A stretch of 64,000 bases of DNA from Gibbula magus (taxonomy: Eukaryota > Mollusca > Gastropoda > Trochida > Trochidae), in the NCBI GenBank assembly GCA_936450465.1, contig OW388291.1, positions 37,362,656 to 37,426,655 on the forward strand. The letters are read 5' to 3'. Positions 49,462-59,930 of the stretch are shown one piece after another. Made by a program: the position numbers and the translations under genes. The first letter of the stretch is position 1; each line of letters opens with the position of its first letter. The notes under the pieces were generated by a model, which saw only the letters and a program-made list of their open reading frames with translations, was not told the DNA's origin and made no database searches.

Positions 49462-50769
49462 GTATTGACGTGTCAATCCTAGTGTTGTTATTGTTATTGC
49501 AGGGAGAAATATTACAATATTGTAAATTGTAAAGTGTGCGCAATATGGTAAGAACATAAATGTAACACTGTCCTCAAACCTTTCTGACCATGGCAAAAAA
49601 ATAATAAACCCCTAATGTGACTTGAAATCAGAAACTCCAGATCAAATTGAACTAACCACTATGTATTCAATAATTAAATTAAATTACCACTTTCAGAGTA
49701 AACATATAATCCTACCAAATATCGTGTTGATAAAACAGACCATCCATAAAATGAGTGAGTCATTGTTTAACACCGCTTGGGAATTATTGAAGTCATCAGC
49801 AGAGAGAGAGATGTAAGTTAATTAACAAATTAAAAAAATGTTTGCAAAAAGGAAACAAAAAAGGCACAAAGGCCGTAAAAACATACCATCTTAAGAGGAC
49901 TTAGTAAAAGATACTGTGACATTTCAACTCAAATTTGTTCTCCCTTACGGTAAAAAAAACTGTTGCTTACACGAGTACTACCTAGAGTCTAATTAATTTC
50001 TCTTCCGCAATGGGTTTTCTTAATGATATCACATGTACATGTGTATCCCTTTTTAAAGAAGAAAATTACGTCAATGGCTGTACCAATTTAACGAATAACA
50101 TCTTCTTCTTCAATTTACTTCTTGGACTATTGATGCTAGATATAGAACATTCCTAAGAGAACCAAAAAACAAGAGATGAAATTACATTATTTGAAAATAA
50201 TTCTCTCAATTCATGGCAATCCACATCACATCCATTAACAATGAACACTGATAATGTTAACGGTCATCGTCTTTACTTCAATATTTTTATAAAAAAAAAA
50301 AAACTAATCGTGCCTGATGATAAATAGTTAATAATAATGAGCTTCATGGTATGAATGCTCACATGCTTTGTGTGTTGATACGCATGATGATTGACAGCAC
50401 ATAGGGGAACGATATAAGATTAGTGTTAGACATAAATGTCCCTTACTGGAGTCATAAAGATACACACGAATCATTTCTCCTGACATTTACAATAAGTCAA
50501 TGATGCAAAGAGGAAATCGTTAATGGAAGCAAATGAAAGATCACAAAGTAGAAGTTATATATCCACATTATTTTTTGCACGTCAAGTGGATTTAATTTCT
50601 ATGCTCTGAATATTTATTTATCGTCACATTTGGTGGCAAAATAGTCTTCTAGGTTATTCCATCAAAAACTAGAAATGCCGTTATTCCCACATTTTATTGA
50701 AAACATTGCTAGTAAGAAAAAAGGATGTCGGATAAAATACGATATATTACAATATTCAGTAAAAACACC

Positions 50770-51230
50770 GAGTTGGTACAAAAACAGAAAAAAAGTGGGA
50801 AAGAGATCTCAAATGCCAAATAAACGAAAGTGAATGGAACACATAAACAAAATGCCTTTTGTGTGTAATCTGTATTCGAAAACAAAACGGTTTCAATATT
50901 CCATGGTACATTGAATTCTCCCGACAAATTATATTTTGCATAAGATGAAATATAAAGACGAAAATATATGCAGCTTCTGTGAGGAAGAGATAGAAACAAT
51001 AAGTCATCTCTTTTTCGAATGTCCAATTGTTAAAGATATTTGGAGTAACGTAAAAGAATGGATAGAGACACGTACACAAGCAAACATAAATCTATCAAAA
51101 AGAAACATCTGTCTTTAATATCCTGACTATAGGAACAGAATACTTAACACGATAATCACAACCATTAAGTACACCATTTTCAAAACAAAACAAAACGGCT
51201 TGAAACCATATAACCGTATAACCACAGAAA
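50770..51230 (+). pseudogene. LINE ORF2 C-terminal fragment with RT-type zinc knuckle
   Basis: The end of a non-LTR retrotransposon polyprotein. One frame reads KMPFVCNLYSKTKRFQY, a TGA, then the knuckle CSFC followed by HLFFEC in a typical CxxC...HxxxxC arrangement, and KDIW. After a stop at 51118 the frame continues YPDYRNRILNTIITTIKY. Upstream, KWERDLKCQINESEW is in another frame, joined by a one-base deletion near 50838. So there are at least two nonsense codons and one frameshift. The KY-IF ending suggests an L1/Tx1-like rather than CR1-like source; that is tentative. The RT domain is absent. Confidence 0.8.
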
Positions 51231-51573
51231 ATACGTAATAACAACATTTAATAATGTTACACATATAATATATGTTACATGAAGAGATCATATATATGTT
51301 GTGTGAAAGACCTGTAATCAAATATGAATTATAAATACAATTTAATATCTCTTATTGATTATAGTTCATGGAATAATTATTTTCACAATTTCTTTAGACT
51401 ATTTAATATTTTCAATGTTTTTTTGTGTTATCCAATATGCTCCGCATTAACGTAATGTTAATGATTACACCTCATCGTCAAATAGATACACTTGTAAACA
51501 AAATGTGAACGTTGGACATAAGCATGAAACCATCGACTATGAAGTGTCACCCTTAGATCCTCACTAAGTAGTG

Positions 51574-51865
51574 AGTGAGTTGGGGTTTAACGCCGCTTTC
51601 AAGATTATTTCACTTATATCGCGGCTGCTAGTATTATGGCAGGGAGAAAGCCCGCAACGCCATGTGGCTATGCACTGCGGTGAAACCTGCGAGCAGCGGC
51701 TGGAACTAGCGAACCATGGGTGGTACTACGCTGAAATTCAGTGTAGCATTGCACCCAAAACTGTCTGTAGAACATTTCTCTACTGCAGACAAAGTTGCCG
51801 TGTCACTGGCGGGATTCGAAACCCAGACCTCTTGATCCGAAGTCAAATGCACTAACCACTGCGCT

Positions 51866-51910
<45 letters not shown>
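51574..51910 (-). mobile_element. tRNA-derived SINE, copy 2, with 44-base C tract at its head
   Basis: Same family as the copies at 6121 and 20396. Read on the minus strand it starts with 44 G (plus-strand C tract 51867-51910), then TAGCGCAGTGGTTAG and a B box damaged by one extra T (GGTTTCGAATCC). It ends at CGGCGTTAAACCCCAACTCA. ACTAAGTAG flanks it on both sides (about 51565-51573 and 51913-51921) as a target duplication. Confidence 0.9.
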
Positions 51911-51921
51911 TTACTAAGTAG

Positions 51922-54920
51922 ATAAGCGTTCAAGGCCATAGAACTTTTTAATGAACACTAACATCATTGCAGAGGAATAGTTTGTATTTCAATGAACAGC
52001 ATGGACATCAACTTGGATTAACGAAACCATAATAATGTTGTACTGTTGATGTCTATTTATCATTGGTACAATAGTGAATACATGAATAACAGTTCTCCAA
52101 GGAAGACAATGACGTGGAACCGCTCATGGGATTCTAGAGTATGACATTTTAGTCGAAGTTGAGAACAATAACCAATATGCTATTATGGCTAGATCTTTAC
52201 TGTAAATGACAATCCAAAATACCAGGCTAGACTAATCAATAGCCTGACCTTTGTCAATAAATTGCCAGGTTGATGCGATCCTGGCGAGAGTAACTTAATT
52301 ACTTACAGCAGGCTGAACTAGGTTCTATTGATAGTAGTATATGGTATTTACCATTAGTACCCATGTGGTTAAACATAACCGACTTCTATACGACCACGTG
52401 CATATATCAAGTTTTCCAAGAAAGCCATTCTTTAATTGTAAATTTCCTATTTCGTCATCTCTGGCATCATAGAACAGTTGTTTGTTACGTCATTGTAGCT
52501 TGCCATTACAAGAGAAATTGACTGTGTTTTGGTTATTTATACGCGATTAAAATGTAATGGAATTTATATTCAAGAATGTATTACACTTGAGGAGGTCTGA
52601 ATGGCAAGGATGATGTACTTTGACTACTAGAAAATGTAATGTTTTAAAGCCTTTGTAAATTGATAACGTCAAGACAGTATACTACATCCTAAATGAGTTT
52701 CTAAGAAGGAAGCTAAGAAGTGGAGTACAAAAGAAAACACACTTTTCTGGAACACTACTCAATATTAGAGTAAATATATCGGACAAAACGTCATCTCTCT
52801 TGCACATAAATAATAAGGAAGTCAATAACAAGTAAATTTGCAGTAATTGCTAAGAAAAGATTGAGATGAAATGTGTGCGAGTATTGTCAAAGGTTCGAAA
52901 AAGAATTATATCATTGCGTTCCAACTACTGAAATACATTTCGCTTGAAGACGGTAACACAATCAACATCAATGCAACAAAATATCCATGTAGTTGCTATT
53001 TAATGGAGTAACCTGATTACGTTTCGTATGCATGATAGCTGTTGCATTGCGAGAGCCAAACACGGCTTTTTAACATGTGTCTGTTTGAACAAGATACATT
53101 ATTGCTTACAAGATCGGCACGTATATGAAATTATGTAGCTCAAAATGGAATTAAATAATTGCTCTTTGTAACAAACGAATTAGTTTTTTGAAGAAAACAC
53201 AAAGTAATGTAAATGTACTCTGCTTTATTATACGTCCCTTTGGATCTTTTTAGTTTTCCAACCTGAACTAAAAAGCTGTAGGAAGAAACTTCAGTTATCA
53301 ATTCCTGGTTATTGAATTATAAACGCAAATCGAGTTACATTAACGTATTCCTATCGTTTTTGATCAGTATATTCTAAATCAATGAAATAAAGTTAGGCAG
53401 ATTTAGATTTCAAGATATGTTTTGAGATACATGTATGTTCATAGTGTTAATTTAATTGACATAATCACTATTTTTACTATCATTCACGATGTCTCCTTAA
53501 AATTATATTTTGCTGAAGTAACATACATCCATAAAACGCATGTTAATAAATGAAATTGGGAAACATCATTCAGATGGAAATGAGATAAAATACATTAGGT
53601 TGAAAACCGGCCATAACTTCATTAGCATTTTAAAAAAAAATCTCTGAAGGACATCATATATAGTTTTTAAAAAATCGACAATATCATCTATTACTAGATT
53701 TACAAACTTCATTTAAACATGTGATTTGTATTGGGCAATATTCTTCCCTTGTTAACCTTGTGAAGAGTAAACTGTAGAAGCTCATATATTGATATGCTCG
53801 AAGGTCATTACGTTAAAATGCTTTTTTCAGCATAAATAAGCTAAAGATGTCCTTGAAAAAAGTGTTAAATGTTAAATTTTCCTCGCTCAAACAAACGTCC
53901 TTCTTTCATATTCAAACAGTGGACCAATGAAATCAGATGGTTTAATTGACATTGTTACAGAGAAAACTGAAATGAGTTGTAATATATTAGATACCGTTAT
54001 GTATTGTAAACGTAGCCATGCATGTACATTCACCTTGAGTGATGAAAAGCGAATGTCGGTTTATTAACACAGGAGACTGGGGTCAAAACGGGAAAACGTT
54101 ATTCAAGAACAAGTGAATCCAATGTAATTGAATCAGAATTATCAGTGTTACCCTTTAAATATATATACTGACTTCCTTATCTTTATGTAAATACACATGC
54201 ATCTAACTTTGCTAAAATCATACACATTCACAGTTCATATCGTCTCGAGAATGTGCTGTATGAAAATCTCATTTGACCCTTAACTCACCCTGATGTAAAA
54301 AATGTTTTAAGATGTTCTTATTGTATGGCTCCTAAAGAATATTATGATTTCTCTTCACGTAGTTGGTTAATGTGATAGTTGTTAATGACCTTGTTAAAAG
54401 CTGGTCGTATGAATTGAGCCTTGAATGTGTCAATTCCAAGATATTTAGATTACTCGATAAACACATTTTTAAAAGGCAAAGCTTTAACATCATTGAAAAG
54501 AAAAGAAAATTCGCTTCATCCTTGTGAAATAGTCATGCAGTCAGTCGGTCTAAGAATGTTGATACCATGTTTTTCAACACATAAATTGATTGATATTATT
54601 TGATTGAATTAATTGTGATGTGCAATTTAGAGTGATAACAACACAATTTGCGTAGGGATTGAATATAAAATTGAAGTTGACTATTCTCTCTTTGTATATT
54701 ATAATTAGTGTCCAAATGATGACTTTAGTATTTCACATTCAAATGAAAAATTAAAAATATGTTCTTTAAACAATTATTTGGTTAAAGTTGTCTTCGTTCA
54801 TTAAATCAGAAAATCGACTAAATATAAAAAATATAGACTGATGACATACTGTTTGGAAATACCAATTTACTTACCATTTCAGTCAAATAACTCATTCATA
54901 AAATATGAATTACTTAGAGA
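51922..54920. other. Spacer 3, non-coding, nothing recognised
   Basis: Three kilobases of AT-rich sequence with only short chance frames. I could not align it to any of the units. Confidence 0.45.
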
Positions 54921-55154
54921 ATGATAATACGCCATTTATCGATATATTTTTCCAGCTCAAAGAGCTTGACGACATTATCATCATTTTTCAGCAAGTATAG
55001 AACTGCACCTAAGAAGAATACAACCGGTCGCCAATTAGTCATTCAGTGTTCATATTCTGATTATAATTCGAACCCAACTTATCCAGAGTCCTACGAACTA
55101 AGTCATTGGAGTACCAGTAGTGTCACAGCAACTCATCTCTAAGTATGCAGCAGA

Positions 55155-55476
55155 AAAGACAAACAGACAGACAGACATTTATTTAGTAAAATGCCATTAG
55201 CCCAACAACACACATTTGTCAAACATGTATTGCATGAGCTTTACAAAAAAACATTAGATATTTTAAATTTTCTTGCATGATATAAAAATAGGCATAAATT
55301 ATTTATAACATCTATATTTGTTGAAACATGAAATTAACAACACTGTATTGTGATAGCCGGTGTCTCAACTATTTATAGAGATACAGACAGAGAAATATAT
55401 ACCTTATATCTTGGTAGACCTCACAATAAAGTAGGACATGTACTTATCTTCAGTTAGATTAGAAATGGAGTAGAAA
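55155..55476 (-). mobile_element. Retroelement-like 3' end (minus strand)
   Basis: Read on the minus strand, the region ends with GGCATTTTACTAAATAAATG followed by a GTCT microsatellite (55155-55180). An AATAAA joined to a tetranucleotide tail is a common 3' terminus of LINE-like elements. No RT sequence is found upstream, so the assignment rests on the tail alone. Confidence 0.4.
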
Positions 55477-55914
55477 TCAACCCTTCAAAACCTCCCTCCG
55501 ATTATCCGGTATTGACAGTATTAATGAAGTGGATCTCCCAACCATCGAGGCGTGATCGTTGTTGAACTGATAGTCCTCGATATTCCAGCATGAATGATGC
55601 TTTCGAAGATGCCTAGCGGTTACAACAATCGAAAAAAAAATTTGTTTAAGGGTTTTTATAGTTTTGTGATGATTTAAAAATTGAATGACGTAGCCGCCGT
55701 TCCAGGCCTCCTCCTCGTAATCAAATGTGCCGATATCGATGGTTAAGTAACGTCGATTCGTGTCAACCGTCTCCAGCCATAAACCACAAACAATAGAGTA
55801 TGAACACCTTTCCATGGTTTGCAACTGCTGCAGTCGGCCTAAATTAGCGGCAGGACAATGAACTTTTATGATGGCAGCAAACAGTAGATTTTGGCAAATG
55901 TACTTCACCACCAC
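55477..55914 (-). CDS. Hypothetical 145-residue ORF, unidentified
   Basis: Apart from the Crypton frames, this is the longest simple open frame in the window. Its 5' two-thirds (55690-55860) are GC-richer than the surroundings and read protein-like: CPAANLGRLQQLQTMERCSY, then RRYLTIDIGTFDYEEEAW, NGGYVIQFLNHHK and a basic ending. An AG acceptor-like CTTCATCAG lies about 25 bases before the first ATG. A retroelement-like 3' end follows 300 bp downstream on the same strand. I recognise no family. It could be an exon of a lineage-specific gene, or part of the retroelement. Confidence 0.3.
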   Translation of the reverse strand: MVVKYICQNLLFAAIIKVHCPAANLGRLQQLQTMERCSYSIVCGLWLETVDTNRRYLTIDIGTFDYEEEAWNGGYVIQFLNHHKTIKTLKQIFFSIVVTARHLRKHHSCWNIEDYQFNNDHASMVGRSTSLILSIPDNRREVLKG

Positions 55915-56280
55915 GCTTAGACTGATGAAGCTCTACAATATTTCCTTTTAGAATGTTAGTAAGTGACCTCGTGACGTGAATGTTTTGAATGTCTAATGTT
56001 TTTTAAACCAGCCGTGTTTATTTTCTATTATCGTGTGAAAACAATGATGTATTTAACACGAAAATCAGTATTTATGATAAATCAATACCAAAATTTAATT
56101 TCAATATTAAATCTACGATTCAAATCAATGAAATGTCGTTTTAATCTTACAGGGTGGGTTTTAGACAGCCGTCAGTTGGCCCTGTTGATGGAGTATTGAT
56201 ATAGACTATGTAAAAAATATTTTTATTTCAAAATAATTGGAAGCAGAATATTAGCTGTATTTGATCATTTGGCGTATTTA

Positions 56281-56429
56281 AAAAGAAATACAGTTTGATG
56301 TATCCCAATGTGTTTTGTAATAAAGTATAGTTTAGCCATGAACGTCCCCTTGCTTTAACTATAATAGTTCAGGGCAAAACTATACTTTATTACAAAACAC
56401 ATTGGGGTTCAGCAAACTTTATTTCTTAA
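56281..56429. mobile_element. Foldback element 4 with perfect 30-bp inner arms
   Basis: 56304-56333 and 56377-56406 are exact inverted copies around a 43-bp spacer. Pairing continues imperfectly outward for about 23 bp more on each side (AGAAATACAGTTTG against CAAACTTTATTTCTT). It lacks the CTCG sites seen in the other foldbacks. It lies just before unit 3. Confidence 0.85.
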
Positions 56430-59400
56430 ATGTATAACTAAATATATTCCACTCATGTCACAAGGATCATATAAGTGAACCAACCAAAAAAGTACTGTGT
56501 GCTCGATTTATATTTCTAATGAAAAAAGGCAACAGCAGTGTTCTGAGATACATAGTTGACCTTCAACTGATGAATTGTGCCATGAAAAACAATTGTAACA
56601 AGTCAGATTAATTAATTAATAACATCTCGTTTCTTGTGTGGACAGACTTTATAGAATAATGAATTTGTCTTAAAAATGAGACATCTCTCATTTAAAACTT
56701 TGCTAATACACATATATATTTTTATGAAATTTAATATTCGATTTGCCCACTATCAAAGCAGTATCAAATCAGATATCGAAATGTCACGCTTTATTAATTT
56801 TATTTCTAAAACCAATGAATATTTGATTCGCAGATAGAGTTATATGCACCATAACATACTTATGTTGATTACGTTACAATGGCATCCCATATCGTTGTTA
56901 CACCTACTTTCAAATTCCTATAGAAAACTGTATATTTTTCTTTTAAAATAAATTTCATTTCTTCAAGTGCATTTACATATCATCACAATCATCGCATGAT
57001 TAGGGCAAATTAGTTAAAATGGCGAAATAAACAGGAAAAAGTACTTTTGCCAATTTCAAAATATTGAACTATGGACATAGTAGTATAATGTGCCATTTGA
57101 ACCTGACAAAAATAGCATTGCATCACAAGAACAAGTACAAGTACATCAAATAAGGTATTTAACTATTGTACAGTTGAAAATATAAATATTTTCTTAATTT
57201 TTCTACTTCTGTTCACTGTTCACGGTTTACTTTCAGATATGAAAATATAGGTGATAATACAAGTTTCTCCCCTTAAGCTATCATGCAGCAAACAGATTTA
57301 GTTCCTGCCTAACTAATGATTAAATATATTCTAAATTACATGATATTTGCTACTAAGATATTTGCACAAACAACTTGGTGAACAAACTTTCGGGATGCAG
57401 CTGCATCCTGTTTACTCGAGACACTAACGTTTTACAGTGAAGAATATGATCATAAAGTGTCAAGTCTCATTTAATCTTCTTACAGAGATTGATAACATAT
57501 AAAATGTGTCTCAGAAAGCAAATTCATATCTTAAGACGGCGATTTAATAATAACTGAATTACCATGGTGGTTAAATTAATATCATCTCAAAGACATAAAT
57601 GTTCCATAAAGCAATATAAGATTTCTGTCATAATCACTTATTTGAGTCACATGTGATTAGACAAAATGACTCTTGTGTTTAAACAGATCTTTTGGAAGTA
57701 GTTAAATGAATCTGTAATCTTGTTTTCTGTTGTCAGTACTCGGTAGCTGGCAATAATGTCTTGTCATCATCTCATTTTATCCTCAGCAGAATGGTTGAAT
57801 CTATGTCAATTTAATGGCATATGAATTGTCAAAAACTATCTCTTGTTTACATCAGAATCCTTTGTAAACCTTTTAAATGTAAACCTCATACACAAATTGG
57901 TCACGTTCACATGTCTGTTCCAGTTATATTATCGGATATCCTGAAGAGAAACGGTAACTTTCTAAAATGTGACTCCTTCATGGGATGTGTGATATATAAA
58001 CCCGATGGCATAACAATGATTGAAAATAGAGTTCATTTCAGCAGACATATTAAAATAGGCAAGCCTCGGATATTTGTATCTTTAATCAACGAGTGTTGAT
58101 ATATTTGATATCAGAAGACACTTGGATGAGATTCTCTATATTACATATAACATCGTTGATAATCAAAGGCATTAATATAAATTAATTTCATAAACCGAAG
58201 AATTCCTAAATGTTAAATGTACCCCAGTTATGAATAAAACAGTGTGGTACACCTTAGATTGATTTGAGAGGAAATTGAAAACTATGAATCTTTGAAAACA
58301 TGACTATCTAAATCTTATTCTTGCCATTACTGAATGTGGAATTTGATTGAAATTGATACAGCGAAGAAAATAGAAAACATGCTTTATTTGGCTTTCTGAA
58401 ACTAAACAACCAACTGCGTTTATAGTAGTTAAAAACACGTTTCAATTATCAATGTAACTTCATCCTAAATGGAAGACAATATTTCCGTCCAAAATGGAAT
58501 TTCAGATAACAACTTGAAGATTTGTTTGTGTACTAATCACAACCAGTAACATATATATGTGCTGTAACAATGAATGACAGTGCAGATAATCATATGACAT
58601 TGATTGTATCGTGTAAATCTGAAACAGTGGCTACTTATTTATTCCCCAATAACATTAAGCTTTGCTTTAACAGTATGACAATTGTAGATGAAATGTTTTG
58701 ACAAATAGTTGTGTTTGATTTTGTTTCATAAGGTTTGTTTTCTTACATCATTTGCATGATGAATTTAATTTTACTTACCAGAGTCATTACTGCCCAGGGC
58801 AACGTGTCAAGATTCATTCAAATAGTTGGGAGAGAGAAGAAATTCGTTTCGATTTTGTGTTTGATTGCAAAAGCCTTCTATCAATGACAATTCATGGATC
58901 GAATAGACTGTCGATATGTACTTCACCCACGGTACGCCAAATGTCTAGCAAATGAGTAAAAACTGCAAGGCTTGTAAAGAATGCAAAGATGAGTGTCTGT
59001 TTGGAGCTGTATGATAAATTAATCCTGGATTATTTCCATAGACCAATTAGTTTCTCTTCAAAAGAATAAATTAGATTTATTTCACGCTCATGTCTCTTGG
59101 GATTACAACAAAGTTTTAAAAACTTTGAGCAAGTATTTATAATTGTGTTTTCAAGAACAATATGTCTAAACAACATTCAATGTTTTCATTTAAAAATCAG
59201 TCTATTGAAATCAAGATGAAATTATTGACAGTAACGCTGGATTTCAGATGCAGATGTCGTTACAAATATATTATTTAATCTTTATAATTAGTTATCAAAG
59301 CTAGCAGAAACTTCATTTTTGAGGGGTGTGAAAAAAGAATCCATGATAGTTGCACCATGAGAGCAACTGTGTTAAACATAGTTGTTAAATTGATTTTATT

Positions 59401-59864
59401 CATTCCTTGAATGAGATAACACTTTTGAAATAATGCTATTAGTTTCTTGCAATCATATTGTATTATAAAAGCATTGACATTTTGGGTATATTTCTTACAA
59501 AGTTACACTGTGTTGTGTTTACTTTCGACGAACAACTTTTTATAAATTATTTGATCAAAGCATTGCACTCCGTTTATATTTTGTGCAAAACAATAAGAGA
59601 GTTACACTTTTCATAAAGATCATTGCTACTGGTCATCGGAAGTTGACTGATACAGTTGAATTTCAAGACATAGTCCCATACCATACACATAATGTGCAAA
59701 ATATATTTCTCTAGCTAACTTTTGCAATTGAATGCACTAGATTTAATTACTTTTCCTGTTCTAGTTGGAATGTCAACAGTACTTATTAAGGATGGTTTTT
59801 ATCTCTAGAAAAAAGGATTGACAATTCAAATGTTTCATCATCAATACCGTTTGATCCCTTCCAG

Positions 59865-59930
59865 AAAAATACTCTCAAGGGAGAAACATGCATTGGATTC
59901 GCTGGTTATAAAGATTCCAGTTTCCAATGA
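59865..59930 (+). other. Exon-like conserved block, copy 3 (frame shortened)
   Basis: Follows a CCCTTCCAG acceptor and reads LKGETCIGFAGYKDSS before an early TGA. Compared with copy 2, about 13 bases (AATTTCGTCAAAG) are missing after the AGTTT/GGTTT point, which shifts the frame. The downstream GCTTGGTCAAATGGAAAA sequence remains but out of frame. Confidence 0.3.

Larger units (their letters stand above)
31200..50690. repeat. Unit 2 of the ~25-kb array (most complete copy)
   Basis: Landmarks in order, with unit 3 partners: 31715-31990/56600-56790, 32400-32760/57220-57550, 34105-35330/58815-60240, 36020-36290/60660-60950, 36960-37080/61800-61935, 38000-38170/62690-62890, 39390-39740/63560-63950. 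Unit 1 partners for the later part: 41390-41830/16560-17560, 43290-43810/18020-18520, 46735-47280/20985-21500, 47500-47640/22220-22380, 50100-50670/24830-25400. Several blocks are almost identical between units 2 and 3 (for example the ~50 bp starting TTTGCCCACTATCAAAGCAG), so that duplication looks younger. No intact gene was found in 19 kb. Confidence 0.7.

Noticed and set aside
50709..51079. Two 105-107-codon minus-strand ORFs
   Set aside because: They are antisense shadows of the LINE fragment that reads on the plus strand.
54921..55142. 73-codon ORF ending in SSVTATHL, after an AG acceptor-like site
   Set aside because: The polar composition is slightly protein-like, but there is no family match, partner exon or conservation; too weak to list.
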